The position numbers and the translations under genes were made by a program. The notes under the pieces are model-generated. The model made no database searches and was not told the origin of the DNA. It saw only the letters and a program-made list of their open reading frames with translations. Source: Synechococcales cyanobacterium GL140_1_metabinner_5_sub (GTDB taxonomy: Bacteria > Cyanobacteriota > Cyanobacteriia > Cyanobacteriales > Chamaesiphonaceae). Taken from it: 64,000 nt of DNA. The stretch covers positions 18,023 to 82,022 of the forward strand of contig JANYHM010000077.1 in NCBI GenBank assembly GCA_025359065.1. The letters run 5' to 3'. The first letter of the stretch is position 1. Each line of letters starts with the position of its first letter. Positions 17,485 through 26,604 of the stretch are shown one piece after another.

Positions 17485-18531
17485 TCAGCCAATAGGAGGA
17501 TCTAAAAGGCGATTAATTAGTCGTAACTGTTCAGCAGTGCCCATGCAGATTAAGTTATCACCACCAGTAATCACGGTCTCGCCAGTTGGCCCCACAATCA
17601 ATTCGCCCCCATGACGACGAATGGCCAGTACTAATGCTCCAGATTGCGATCGAAGTCTTGCTTCACGCAGCGATAAACCTGCTACCGGACAAATATTTTG
17701 GTCAATTAAAAATTCTTCCATATAAAATGCACCGCTGCTGCTGGTCATCACGCCATCCACAAAATCTAAGACTTGGGGGCGCAGAGCAGCAGCGGCCATT
17801 CGTTTGGCTCCGGTGATGTAAGGTGAAATTACAGTGTTAGCTCCAGCTCGCTGCAGTTTTTGGACGGCTTCTTCGGTACTGGCACGGGCGATCGCCCTAA
17901 TTTTGGGGTTTAGGCTTTTAGCAGAGAGAATGATATATAGGTTTTCGGCATCAGAAGGCAGGGCAGTCACCAGGCAATTAGCCCGTTCTACTCCTAACTC
18001 AATCAGGGTTTCATCTAGGGTAGCATCAGCTTGGATGGCAGTATAACCACATTTTTGAGCGATTTCGACCTGCTCAGCACTAGAATCGATCACCACAAAG
18101 GGGGCTTTTTCGGCAGCAAATTCATCAGCAATTTGCCGCCCGATGCGGCCAAAGCCACAGATTAAATAGTGTTGGTTTAAAGATTTCACGAGTTTCCGGC
18201 GTAGACGCAGTTTACGCTCTTCTACAAAATAACCGCCCAACAGGGCATCAGTAAAGGTATTGGCGGTATAGCCAATGGTCAAGACTCCCGAAGTAATTAG
18301 AGTCATGGTAAAAATTCGCCCCCGATCGCCCAATGGGTGAGTTTCGCCAAAGCCCACGGTCGATAGGGTGATCATGGTCATATAGGCAGCATCCAGCCAT
18401 TTCCACCCCTCTATGAAGTGATACCAGGCAGTGCCGCTGAGTAACAAAAAACTGATGGCTAAAGCAGCACGGCGCAGCTCTAGCCGAATTTCTTGAGATT
18501 TCTGTTCGGTTAAGGAGTCCAATCTTTTCAC
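17485..18531 (-). CDS. Potassium channel with RCK (TrkA-N/TrkA-C) regulatory domains
   Basis: 348 residues, GTG start at 18531. Two membrane helices (about 22-40 and 72-95) flank a pore loop with the selectivity filter TVGFG (58-62). A Rossmann RCK-N domain follows (GFGRIG at 126-131, VVIDSSAEQVE, then QADATLDETL) and a TrkA-C domain at about 255-345. The architecture is like MthK or Kch: a tetrameric K+ channel gated by nucleotide or divalent ion binding to the cytoplasmic ring. TVGFGE rather than TVGYGD is a common bacterial variant. The gene stands alone between divergent or spaced neighbours. Confidence 0.9.
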   Translation of the reverse strand: MKRLDSLTEQKSQEIRLELRRAALAISFLLLSGTAWYHFIEGWKWLDAAYMTMITLSTVGFGETHPLGDRGRIFTMTLITSGVLTIGYTANTFTDALLGGYFVEERKLRLRRKLVKSLNQHYLICGFGRIGRQIADEFAAEKAPFVVIDSSAEQVEIAQKCGYTAIQADATLDETLIELGVERANCLVTALPSDAENLYIILSAKSLNPKIRAIARASTEEAVQKLQRAGANTVISPYITGAKRMAAAALRPQVLDFVDGVMTSSSGAFYMEEFLIDQNICPVAGLSLREARLRSQSGALVLAIRRHGGELIVGPTGETVITGGDNLICMGTAEQLRLINRLLDPPIG

Positions 18532-18649
18532 TGGATCTATGAAGTCGGTCTATCAAAAATTTCAAACTGCTGCCACATCTGTTTTATGGTTTGGGCGGAG
18601 TCATCTAAATACAAAAACACCCCAGGAAACGGCGGCGGCACCAGGATGT

Positions 18650-19336
18650 TTAGTTCTCCCCCAGCAAAGCCACAAATTTTTGGCTGATGAGTTCCCGGAA
18701 GGTGTCGTAATCAGTGATCCAGTTATCAATGAAGGCTGCCATGGTGGGGATTCGTTTTTCTGCTGGTACTTCTTTCACGTCGTAGTTAAAGTTGCCAGAA
18801 AACAGCAAAATTGGCAGCGGCTGTTGATCGGGTTGCTGAATACTAGCAGAGTTAATCGAAAGATTCAGTTGGCCACGCTCTAGGGTATAGAGCAAATTGA
18901 GAGCGGCACGAACATTTTCTTTGCCGTAAGTTTGCCAGTCACCAGGAGCCAGTAGCTTGCTGCAAATATATTTATCGGCAGCATCATTGTCGGTGGGGTA
19001 GGGCACGTAGCTGCGAAAGTTGATGCCTACGGCCTGATAGTTTCCAGCTTTCATGATTTCTACATATCTGCGCGCTACGTCGCCAATCATCACATTGTCG
19101 GGTTCTTTATCGCCGATCGCTTCTAAAAACATTAGTCGATCGGGTTGAGCGGCAATGCTACAGCCATTCTCGAAGGCTAATTGGCTGAGTTGTTCGCTGC
19201 TGACGGGCTGACGGCTGAGCTGCCAATCTTCGGGAATGATGCCGCTATATTTAAGTAAATCTTCCCGCAACATAGCCGGAGACTGCTGGGTGGCAATAAC
19301 GATCGAGACTTCTTGGGTGATGAATGTAGAACTCAT
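18650..19336 (-). CDS. Conserved hypothetical protein
   Basis: 228 residues. I do not recognise a named family. There are no signal peptide, membrane segments or obvious catalytic motifs. The sequence is globular and mixed alpha/beta (VSIVIATQQSPAMLREDLLKYSGIIPEDWQL at the start; LPILLFSGNFNYDVKEV and a C-terminal helix DTFRELISQKFVALLGEN). Codon use and composition match the neighbours. It lies 64 bp downstream of the smtB-type regulator on the same strand, so it could share its transcript, but nothing else links it to metal handling. Confidence 0.75.
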   Translation of the reverse strand: MSSTFITQEVSIVIATQQSPAMLREDLLKYSGIIPEDWQLSRQPVSSEQLSQLAFENGCSIAAQPDRLMFLEAIGDKEPDNVMIGDVARRYVEIMKAGNYQAVGINFRSYVPYPTDNDAADKYICSKLLAPGDWQTYGKENVRAALNLLYTLERGQLNLSINSASIQQPDQQPLPILLFSGNFNYDVKEVPAEKRIPTMAAFIDNWITDYDTFRELISQKFVALLGEN

Positions 19337-19400
19337 GGATTTGCAGTATTAAGATGCTGGCTGAGAAACAGAATAAGGTTTTTCGGTCTCTCTGGCAATT

Positions 19401-19748
19401 TTAACGGCAATTGTGTTCTTGCAAATGTTCAGATACTAGTTGATAAATTTCAATGATATGTCGATCGGCTAGCTTGTAAAAAACGTGCCTTCCGCGCTTT
19501 TCATGGGTGACAATCCGGTTTGATCGCAGGTGGCGCATTTGCTGTGAAACTGCGGCTTCGGTCATGCCGATTGCCGCTGCAATTTCGTGAACGCAGACTT
19601 CTTGAGCGGCCACTAGTTCTAAAATTCGCAGCCGATTGGCATCAGCCAACAATGCAAAAAACTCCGCCATCAACTGAGCTTGGTCATTGGCTTGATTTGG
19701 GCTGTTGGGTTCGGAGTTGTTCTGTGCTGTCAATTGAGACTTTGGCAT
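19401..19748 (-). CDS. smtB: ArsR/SmtB-family metal-sensing transcriptional repressor
   Basis: 115 residues. A winged-helix core (LLADANRLRILELVAAQEVCVHEIAAAIGMTEAAVSQQMRHLRSNRIV) is followed by the wing THEKRGRHVFYKL and helix alpha5. Alpha5 keeps the SmtB-type zinc site as D-x-H-x10-H-x2-E in DRHIIEIYQLVSEHLQEH. A Cys in CVHE occupies the alpha3 region. The family represses metallothionein or efflux genes until zinc binds alpha5. Its ATG (19748) overlaps the stop of the metallothionein gene by one base (TAATG), so the pair is translationally coupled. In Synechococcus PCC 7942 smtA and smtB are instead divergent. Confidence 0.9.
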   Translation of the reverse strand: MPKSQLTAQNNSEPNSPNQANDQAQLMAEFFALLADANRLRILELVAAQEVCVHEIAAAIGMTEAAVSQQMRHLRSNRIVTHEKRGRHVFYKLADRHIIEIYQLVSEHLQEHNCR

Positions 19749-19915
19749 TAGCTACCGCAGCCACAGCCGTTTTGAGTGCAGCCTTTTTTGTCGGTGTGGC
19801 CAGAGGCACAGCCTTCGCTACAGTAGTTTTTGCCATCTTTCATGACGGCATCGGTCAGGGAGACGATGCACAGACAGGGTTCGCAGGCGCATTTCATGGA
19901 GGTAACTGTGGTCAT
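19748..19915 (-). CDS. smtA: Cyanobacterial metallothionein (SmtA/BmtA type)
   Basis: Found by reading the minus strand. 55 residues, starting MTTVTSMKCACEPCLCIVS and ending GCTQNGCGCGS. Nine Cys (9, 11, 14, 16, 32, 36, 46, 51, 53) match the SmtA pattern, including KCACEPCLC and YCSEGCASGH. The family forms a Zn4Cys9His2 cluster that stores and detoxifies zinc or cadmium in the cytoplasm. The first cluster His (H40, in SGH) is conserved. The second, expected near position 49, is replaced (CTQNGC). AGGA lies about 9 nt upstream of ATG 19915. The next gene downstream is the matching repressor, overlapping by one base. A TGAACA half-site at about 19967 could be part of the operator, but I could not define a full 12-2-12 dyad. 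Confidence 0.95.
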   Translation of the reverse strand: MTTVTSMKCACEPCLCIVSLTDAVMKDGKNYCSEGCASGHTDKKGCTQNGCGCGS

Positions 19916-20026
19916 CGGAAAAGTCCTAAATTTTTAAGGTTAAGAATATCATAACATCTGATTGAACAATTGGGTATTTTTATTTCTTCTCCACTCAACG
20001 GCTGTTTATTTGCAATCTTTCAAAGG

Positions 20027-20344
20027 CTAGGCATCGAGCTTAACAGCGGTGCCGTAGGCCAAAACTTCAGTAACGGCATCTGAAAACTCTGTGGCATCGT
20101 AGCGCATTCCAATAATGGCATTGGCACCCAGAGCTTGGGCGTGCTGCACCATGCGATCGAAAGATTCTTGGCGCGCCGTATCACAAATTTTGGCATAGGT
20201 TTCATTATTACCACCCACAATCTGCTTCAAACCACCCATTACCCCTTGACCAATCGTCGGAGAGCGCACCACAATTCCTCGTACTATTCCCAAATAAGAT
20301 TTAATGGACTTTCCAGCAATTTCATTCCCTGTAGTTACGATCAT
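20027..20344 (-). CDS. YbjQ family protein (UPF0145, heavy-metal-binding domain)
   Basis: 105 residues from ATG 20344; a GTG three codons upstream is possible. The family signature is clear: MIVTTGNEIAGKSIKSYLGIVRGIVVRSPTIGQGV, then ALGANAIIGMRYDATEF and VLAYGTAVKL. YbjQ proteins form a small pentameric fold and are labelled metal-binding from structural similarity, though their function is unknown. It lies about 110 bp upstream of the metallothionein gene on the same strand, separated by the presumed smt promoter region. A link to metal homeostasis is suggestive only. Confidence 0.88.
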   Translation of the reverse strand: MIVTTGNEIAGKSIKSYLGIVRGIVVRSPTIGQGVMGGLKQIVGGNNETYAKICDTARQESFDRMVQHAQALGANAIIGMRYDATEFSDAVTEVLAYGTAVKLDA

Positions 20345-20439
20345 GGCTGCCACTTTGATAGATTATTGTACAACATTGTATCCCATCGATTTAGTCTATG
20401 ATCTGATATGTTGCCTTAGCTCATCTTCGCCCCACTAAA

Positions 20440-21024
20440 ATGACAGCCAAAACAGACCTGCTAGGCATCCTGGCCAGCAAAAACCGGGGACTGACCGCTA
20501 GTGACAGCGAAAAACAGTCGATCGACACACTCATTACCCGCACTGAAGCCTTCAACCCAACCCCTAACCCGGTCGAATGTCCCGCACTCCTCAACGGCGA
20601 CTGGCGATTGATCTACACCACCAGCAGTAGCCTTTTAAATCTAGGACGTATTCCCCTTTCTCAGCTTGGCAACATTTATCAAAGCATCCGCACTGATACT
20701 GGCAGCGTCTACAACATTGCCGAAGTCAATAGCTTGCCCTATCTCAGCAGTCTGGTAAGCGTAGTCGCCAAGTTTGCTCCGGTCAACGCCCAACGAGTGC
20801 AAGTAAACTTTGTGAGATCGATTGCCGGGTTGCAAAAAATGTTAGATTACCGATCGCCCACTACTTGGATCGATCGACTCAACAGCGGCAAAGGTTTACC
20901 GGCGATCGACTTCCCGATCAACAGCATCAATACCGATAGCTGGCTTGATACCACCTATTTAGATGAAAATATGCGGATCAGTCGTGGCAATCAAGGTAGT
21001 GTTTTCGTTTTATTAAAAGACTAA
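20440..21024 (+). CDS. PAP/fibrillin (plastid lipid-associated protein) family protein
   Basis: 194 residues. The fibrillin core is recognisable: LLNGDWRLIYTTSSSLLNLGRIPLSQLGNIYQSI, then NSLPYLSSLVSVVAKFAP, and the C-terminal WLDTTYLDENMRISRGNQGSVFVL. The last segment, xxYLDxxxRIxRGxxGxxFVL, is the family hallmark. Fibrillins bind thylakoid or lipid-droplet surfaces and plastoquinone-type lipids. The fold is a lipocalin-like barrel. It is followed after 2 bp by larB, so the two are probably cotranscribed, although no shared pathway is known. Confidence 0.9.
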   Translation: MTAKTDLLGILASKNRGLTASDSEKQSIDTLITRTEAFNPTPNPVECPALLNGDWRLIYTTSSSLLNLGRIPLSQLGNIYQSIRTDTGSVYNIAEVNSLPYLSSLVSVVAKFAPVNAQRVQVNFVRSIAGLQKMLDYRSPTTWIDRLNSGKGLPAIDFPINSINTDSWLDTTYLDENMRISRGNQGSVFVLLKD

Positions 21025-21026
21025 AT

Positions 21027-21800
21027 ATGGATGAATCACTCGCCGAAATTTTACAGGCCGTCGCTGCTGGCCAAATATCTCCAGATTTAGCACAGGTCAA
21101 ACTCCAAGGCTATAGTCAGATCGGCGATTTTGCCAAGATCGATCGCACTCGCCAAGCCCGCACTGGTTTCCCAGAAGTGATTTTTGGTCAGGGTAAGACT
21201 GTGACTCAGATTGTCAAAATTATGCAGCATATGCGTGATGAGCATTTGGTGGTGATGGCGACTAGAATTATGCCAGAAGTCCAAGCAGAACTCTGTCTAC
21301 ATATTTCTGATTTGCAATATTACCCCGAAGCTAGAATCAGCGCTCTACAGCCACCCGAGATTCCAATTACTGCTCCAGGTACGATTACTATTCTCACTGC
21401 CGGAACTGCGGATTTACCAGTAGCTGAAGAAGCTGCTTGTACAGCACAGCTCTGTGGTTTTAAAGTAGAAAAACTCTGGGATGTAGGGGTGGCTGGGATT
21501 CAGAGATTGCTCAACAATCGCACGGTGATCGATCAAGCAGACGTACTAATTGTAGTTGCCGGGATGGAAGGAGCATTGCCTAGTGTCGTTGCTGGGTTGG
21601 CAGATTGTCCGGTAATCGCAGTGCCAACTAGTGTGGGCTATGGAGCGCACTTTCAGGGGTTAGCGCCACTACTAACTATGATTAATTCTTGTGCGGCTGG
21701 AGTGGGGGTAGTAAATATCGATAATGGCTTTGGTGCGGCGATTTTAGCGGGACAGATTTTAAGAACAGCACATAAGCTGAATACGAAAGTAGTAACTTAA
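21027..21800 (+). CDS. larB: LarB, nickel-pincer nucleotide cofactor biosynthesis carboxylase
   Basis: 257 residues. The C-terminal PurE-like domain is clear (ITILTAGTADLPVAEEAACTAQLCGFKVEKLWDVGVAGIQRLL, ADVLIVVAGMEGALPSVVAGL, IAVPTSVGYGAHFQGLAPLLTMINSCAAGVGVVNIDNGFGAA). LarB carboxylates and hydrolyses nicotinic acid adenine dinucleotide, the first step to the nickel-pincer cofactor of lactate racemase-type enzymes. The other genes of the pathway (larC, larE) are not in the window. It starts 2 bp after the fibrillin gene. Confidence 0.92.
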   Translation: MDESLAEILQAVAAGQISPDLAQVKLQGYSQIGDFAKIDRTRQARTGFPEVIFGQGKTVTQIVKIMQHMRDEHLVVMATRIMPEVQAELCLHISDLQYYPEARISALQPPEIPITAPGTITILTAGTADLPVAEEAACTAQLCGFKVEKLWDVGVAGIQRLLNNRTVIDQADVLIVVAGMEGALPSVVAGLADCPVIAVPTSVGYGAHFQGLAPLLTMINSCAAGVGVVNIDNGFGAAILAGQILRTAHKLNTKVVT

Positions 21801-21834
21801 AAAAATAAATTCCTAGATAAATTTTTTTATACTC

Positions 21835-23472
21835 CTAATTCTTTGACTCCATTTCAATCTCGCAGGGTAGACAGACTTGGAATTCAGTACCTTTGCCAAC
21901 TTCACTGTTGACCAATAAAAAGCCACCGTGATTTTTTAGAATACCAACAGCCGTAGATAGCCCTAAACCAGTCCCCCGATCGACTCCCTTGGTAGTAAAG
22001 AACGGATCAAAGATTTTTTTCAGATTCTCTGGTGAAATACCAGTGCCACTGTCGCTAATAGTTACCGACACATAAGAGCCATTGTGGGCATCGGGGTGAA
22101 CTTGGTTGGCATTGGCATCCAAATCTAAATTGTGAGCTGAAATCCTTAATTCACCACCGTTGGGCATCGCATCCCGAGCATTAACTAACAAATTCATTAA
22201 TACCTGATGGACTTGGGTATGGTCAGCCATCACCAGCCGTAAGGGCTGATTAACAAAATCTTCGATCACTTCGATCGAACCCGGAAAAGTTTGGCGAGCG
22301 ATGTTTAATACTGCGGTAAGCAATGGAATAATTTCTACTGATCGATGTTGACCAGAAGTACCTTGAGCAAAAGACAAGATTTGTTGTACCAAATCACTGC
22401 CTCGGTGGGCGCTTTCTTCCAGCATTTCAATCAGCCGACGGCTCCGCCGATCCAGATTAGGAATAGCCAATGGCAATAACTGTGATGCCGCCAAGATCGG
22501 CGTAAAAATATTATTCATGTCATGGGCAATGCCACTGGCCAAAGTACCCAAAATCTCTAAACGCTGGGCACGGAGTAACTGTTGCTCACGTTTTTTCTTG
22601 TCTGTAATATCGGTAAAAGAGGCCACTACAGCGTATGGATTAGTTTCACCCTCATGGCTTAGCGGTCGAGAATTAATCGAAATCCAGATCACCGATTCAT
22701 CTGGTTGGACTAGCCCCATCACCACATCCCGATAAGGCAAACCAGTGCGAAAAGACAGCATTGAGGGATGCTCAATACCTGGAAAAGGTGAACCGTTTTC
22801 ATGGATCGATCGCCAGCGAGGACTATAAGAAGAGGTCTCTAAAATCTCTGGCACTGTCATCCCCAAAATATTGGCAGCACTGGGGTTACAGGCTAGAATA
22901 TCCCCCGCAGCATTTTGAAAAACGATTCCTGTATCCAATGCAGCCATGATCGATCGATAGCGATCGGTGGCTTCATGCAGTGAGGCTTCGACTTTGCGGC
23001 GTTCGGCAATTTCTTGTTCTAGCTGCACGTTAGATAAAGCTATGGCAGCAGTACGCTCTTCGATGCGGTTTAATGTTTGTAATAAAGTGTTTTGAGTCAC
23101 CACTCCCAAAACCTCACCAGCTTGGTTTAGTACTGGCAAATAGACTAGCTGATGTCGGTATAAAACTGCTAGGGCACTCAGGATAGTTTGGTCATCATCC
23201 ATGGTCAAGGTAATCGGTCGGATAGGCAAAACATCAGCCAGAATGGTTTTTTGCAAATCTTGGCCAATGGCGATCGCTCGCACCACGTCTCGATCAGTAA
23301 AAATCCCTTGAAAAACGCCGTCATCCATGACTAGCGCATATTTTCCCTGGGCTGACAAATCCATTTGTCTAATCGCCGTCAGCAAATTTACCCCAATAGG
23401 AAGCTGCAACGGCATTTGGTCAACGGCTGCCATCAATGGTGGTAAATCGAGTAAGACGCTTTGATTAGACAT
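21835..23472 (-). CDS. Sensor histidine kinase with tandem CBS domains and a PAS domain
   Basis: 545 residues. A CBS pair occupies about 20-145 (MDLSAQGKYALVMDDGVFQGIFTDRDVVRAIA and VLYRHQLVYLPVLNQAGEVLGVVTQNTLL). A helix, then a PAS/PAC module (about 160-295; RYRSIMAALDTGIVFQNAAGDILACNPSAANILG). The H-box is LASGIAHDMNN, the N-box is QVLMNLLVNARDAMPNGGEL, and the G-boxes are DSGTGIS and GTGLGLSTAVGIL. No transmembrane segment is seen, so it is a cytoplasmic sensor; CBS pairs often bind adenosine nucleotides. No response regulator is adjacent, so it is an orphan kinase. Its start diverges from gcvP. Confidence 0.92.
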   Translation of the reverse strand: MSNQSVLLDLPPLMAAVDQMPLQLPIGVNLLTAIRQMDLSAQGKYALVMDDGVFQGIFTDRDVVRAIAIGQDLQKTILADVLPIRPITLTMDDDQTILSALAVLYRHQLVYLPVLNQAGEVLGVVTQNTLLQTLNRIEERTAAIALSNVQLEQEIAERRKVEASLHEATDRYRSIMAALDTGIVFQNAAGDILACNPSAANILGMTVPEILETSSYSPRWRSIHENGSPFPGIEHPSMLSFRTGLPYRDVVMGLVQPDESVIWISINSRPLSHEGETNPYAVVASFTDITDKKKREQQLLRAQRLEILGTLASGIAHDMNNIFTPILAASQLLPLAIPNLDRRSRRLIEMLEESAHRGSDLVQQILSFAQGTSGQHRSVEIIPLLTAVLNIARQTFPGSIEVIEDFVNQPLRLVMADHTQVHQVLMNLLVNARDAMPNGGELRISAHNLDLDANANQVHPDAHNGSYVSVTISDSGTGISPENLKKIFDPFFTTKGVDRGTGLGLSTAVGILKNHGGFLLVNSEVGKGTEFQVCLPCEIEMESKN

Positions 23473-23631
23473 GACTTCACCAATGAAGTAAGGGCACCCG
23501 ATGCTACAACCTTACCTTAATTAGATGGCGAAAACTTGGATGATCTGCAAAAAAGTACCAAGGATGTCACCTTTTGCAACTGGTTTACCCTTATTATTTA
23601 TAAAGAATATCTTTAATTTTATTTTTAATCT

Positions 23632-26547
23632 ATGACTCAATCTCCTCTGCGCTCTATTCCAGCACAGCAATCTAGCCCCACCGACTCTCTTCAGCCTTGG
23701 CAGACCACCACCGAGTTTATCGCCAGACACATCGGCCCCCAGGCTGTGGATGTACGGAAAATGTTGGCAGTGTTGGGATTTACCAGTTTAGATGAGTTGA
23801 CTGCTTGTGCAGTACCTACCGATATTCAACTCCAGCAACCGCTGGCAATTCCGATCGGCACCACCGAACAGCAGGCACTGGCTAGATTAAAATTGATCGC
23901 CAATCAGAACCAAATCTTTCGTTCTTTCATTGGCCTTGGCTACTATAACTGCCTTACACCAGCGGTGATTCAACGGAATATCCTGGAAAATCCTGGCTGG
24001 TACACTCAATACACTCCCTATCAACCAGAAATTTCTCAAGGTCGCTTAGAAGCTTTGCTAAATTTCCAGACCATGGTGATGGATTTGACTGGAATGTCGA
24101 TCGCCAATGCTTCGCTGTTAGATGAAGGCACCGCCGCAGCCGAAGCCATGACCATGAGCTATGGTGTACAGACCAAGAAAGGTTTACAGCGCTATTGGGT
24201 GTCGGCTGATTGCTTCCCCCAAACCATCGATGTATTGCAAACCCGCGCCCAGCCCTTGGGCATCGAAATTGTAGTGGGCGACTGGCAAAATATTGATTTC
24301 AGCCAGGGCTATTTTGGTATTTTGCTACAATACCCAGCGGCAGATGGGGCGATAAATGACTATCGACCGATCATCAAAGTAGCTCATGAGGCTGGAGCGA
24401 TCGTCACTATGGCAGCAGATTTGTTGAGCTTAACTCTGTTGGCTTCCCCCGGATCTTTGGGTGCTGATATTGTGGTGGGTAGCAGCCAAAGACTGGGTGT
24501 GCCATTGGGCTATGGTGGCCCTCATGCGGCTTACTTTGCAACTAAAGAAGACTATAAGCGCCAGTTACCCGGTAGATTAGTAGGAGTCTCCAAAGACAAG
24601 CGCGGCAACATGGCCATGCGGCTTTCCTTGCAAACCCGTGAACAGCACATTCGCCGGGATAAAGCTACAAGTAATATTTGTACGGCCCAGGTGCTGCTGG
24701 CCATTATGGCTGGAATGTATGGGGTGTATCATGGCCCTACTGGTCTGAAGGCGATCGCTACAAGAGTTCATAGCCTGACTCAGATTTTTGTTGCTGGTTG
24801 CCAAAAGTTGGGCTTACCGGTAGCTCAACAAAATTTCTTTGATACTGTCACAATCTTTGTTCCTAATGCTGAACAGGTGATCAACAAAGCTGCGGCGCAC
24901 GAGATTAATTTGAGATTAATCGATGCCAAAACCATCGGGATATCTCTGGATGAAACCAGTGCGAAGCAAGATGTGATTGATCTCTGGGCTTTATTGGCAG
25001 AAAAAGTAGATTTTACTTTTAGCGAAATCGCCGAATCTTTAACGCTGAATCCTAATCCTCATCAAGATCTGGTGAGAGCCAATGACTATTTAACTCACCC
25101 TGTATTTAATAGCTATCACTCCGAAACTGAACTACTGCGCTACATCAGTCGTCTACAATCCAAAGATTTATCTTTGGCACAATCGATGATTCCGTTGGGT
25201 TCTTGCACCATGAAGCTCAATGCCACTGCCGAAATGCTACCGGTCACTTGGCCGGAGTTTGGCCAAATTCATCCCTTTGCTCCAGTCAGCCAAACTCAGG
25301 GGTATGCCACTCTCTGTAACGAATTGGAGCAATGGTTGTCAGAAATCACTGGCTTTGCCGGAATATCTCTACAGCCCAATGCTGGTTCTCAGGGAGAGTA
25401 TGCAGGGCTATTGGTGATTCGAGAATATCACCAGCAGCGCAACGACAGTCATCGGAATATTTGCTTAATTCCTCAATCTGCCCACGGCACCAATCCAGCC
25501 AGCGCAGTGATGGCTGGGATGCAGGTAGTGCCAGTGAAATGTGATGACCAAGGCAACATTGATGTAGCTGATTTAAAAGCTAAGTCGATCGAACACCAAG
25601 CTAACTTAGCGGCTTTGATGGTGACATATCCTTCCACCCACGGGGTATTTGAAGCCTCTATCCGGGAAATCTGCCAGGTCATTCACGATAACGGCGGCCA
25701 GGTTTACATGGATGGCGCAAATATGAATGCCCAAGTGGGTCTCTGTCGCCCCGGTGACTTCGGTGCAGATGTTTGTCACTTAAATTTACACAAGACTTTC
25801 TGTATTCCCCACGGCGGCGGTGGCCCTGGTGTTGGTCCGATCGGGGTTGTTGCTCATCTGGTGCCCTATTTACCCGGACATTCACTGGTGAAAGTTGGTG
25901 GCAGCAAGGCGATCGGGGCTGTCTCAGCGGCTCCTTGGGGTAGCAGCAGCATATTGCCCATCTCTTGGATGTATATCGAAATGATGGGTGGCCATGGTCT
26001 GAAGTTGGCTACTCAGGTGGCAATTTTAAATGCTAATTACATTGCTAAGCGCCTCGAAGGCCATTATCAAGTTCTCTACACTGGCAATCGCGGCTTGGTT
26101 GCTCACGAATGTATTTTGGACTTGCGCGAGTTCAAGAAAACCGCTGATATCGATGTAGATGATGTAGCTAAGCGATTGATTGACTATGGCTTCCATCCGC
26201 CGACGGTTTCTTGGCCAGTCGCCGGAACTGTGATGGTAGAACCCACTGAAAGCGAGTCTTTGGCAGAACTTGATCGGTTCTGTGATGCCTTGATTGCAAT
26301 TCGCCAAGAAATTAAAGCGATCGAAAGTGGCAGTGTGGCTCCAGATAACAACGTGCTTAAAAATGCTCCCCACACCCTCGCTGATTTGGTAGATGCCAAC
26401 TGGGATCGTCCTTACGACCGGGAAACCGCAGTCTTTCCGGTGGCTAACCTAAAGAACTTTAAGTTCTGGCCAACGGTGAACCGCATTGATCAGGCTTACG
26501 GCGATCGTAACCTAGTTTGTAGCTGTCCTTCGATGTCTGAGTACTAA
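23632..26547 (+). CDS. gcvP: Glycine dehydrogenase (decarboxylating), P protein of the glycine cleavage system
   Basis: 971 residues, the usual length for the single-chain (alpha-beta fused) P protein. The PLP lysine is K721 in [24 protein letters not shown]. The N-terminal half carries [49 protein letters not shown] protein decarboxylates glycine and passes aminomethyl to lipoyl-H protein; in cyanobacteria this serves photorespiratory 2-phosphoglycolate metabolism and one-carbon supply. The gcvH and gcvT genes are not in the window. I see no glycine-riboswitch-like fold in the 159 bp upstream. A strong terminator follows. Confidence 0.97.
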   Translation: MTQSPLRSIPAQQSSPTDSLQPWQTTTEFIARHIGPQAVDVRKMLAVLGFTSLDELTACAVPTDIQLQQPLAIPIGTTEQQALARLKLIANQNQIFRSFIGLGYYNCLTPAVIQRNILENPGWYTQYTPYQPEISQGRLEALLNFQTMVMDLTGMSIANASLLDEGTAAAEAMTMSYGVQTKKGLQRYWVSADCFPQTIDVLQTRAQPLGIEIVVGDWQNIDFSQGYFGILLQYPAADGAINDYRPIIKVAHEAGAIVTMAADLLSLTLLASPGSLGADIVVGSSQRLGVPLGYGGPHAAYFATKEDYKRQLPGRLVGVSKDKRGNMAMRLSLQTREQHIRRDKATSNICTAQVLLAIMAGMYGVYHGPTGLKAIATRVHSLTQIFVAGCQKLGLPVAQQNFFDTVTIFVPNAEQVINKAAAHEINLRLIDAKTIGISLDETSAKQDVIDLWALLAEKVDFTFSEIAESLTLNPNPHQDLVRANDYLTHPVFNSYHSETELLRYISRLQSKDLSLAQSMIPLGSCTMKLNATAEMLPVTWPEFGQIHPFAPVSQTQGYATLCNELEQWLSEITGFAGISLQPNAGSQGEYAGLLVIREYHQQRNDSHRNICLIPQSAHGTNPASAVMAGMQVVPVKCDDQGNIDVADLKAKSIEHQANLAALMVTYPSTHGVFEASIREICQVIHDNGGQVYMDGANMNAQVGLCRPGDFGADVCHLNLHKTFCIPHGGGGPGVGPIGVVAHLVPYLPGHSLVKVGGSKAIGAVSAAPWGSSSILPISWMYIEMMGGHGLKLATQVAILNANYIAKRLEGHYQVLYTGNRGLVAHECILDLREFKKTADIDVDDVAKRLIDYGFHPPTVSWPVAGTVMVEPTESESLAELDRFCDALIAIRQEIKAIESGSVAPDNNVLKNAPHTLADLVDANWDRPYDRETAVFPVANLKNFKFWPTVNRIDQAYGDRNLVCSCPSMSEY

Positions 26548-26552
26548 GTCGC

Positions 26553-26589
26553 AAAAAAACTCTCCCGGCATTGTCGGGAGAGTTTTTTT
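26553..26589. terminator. Bidirectional intrinsic terminator between gcvP and the ABC permease gene
   Basis: The stem ACTCTCCCG (26559-26567) pairs with CGGGAGAGT (26575-26583) and is flanked by seven A on the left and T on the right. It works in both orientations between two convergent genes. Confidence 0.92.
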
Positions 26590-26604
26590 GCTTTCAAAAT
26601 AGTA

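Noticed and set aside
19916..20026. SmtB 12-2-12 operator upstream of smtA
   Set aside because: A TGAACA half-site is present, but I could not pair it with a second half-site at the right spacing, so it was not annotated as an operator.
23473..23631. Possible glycine riboswitch upstream of gcvP
   Set aside because: I found no paired glycine-aptamer consensus in this 159 bp region; it is A/T-rich and largely unstructured.
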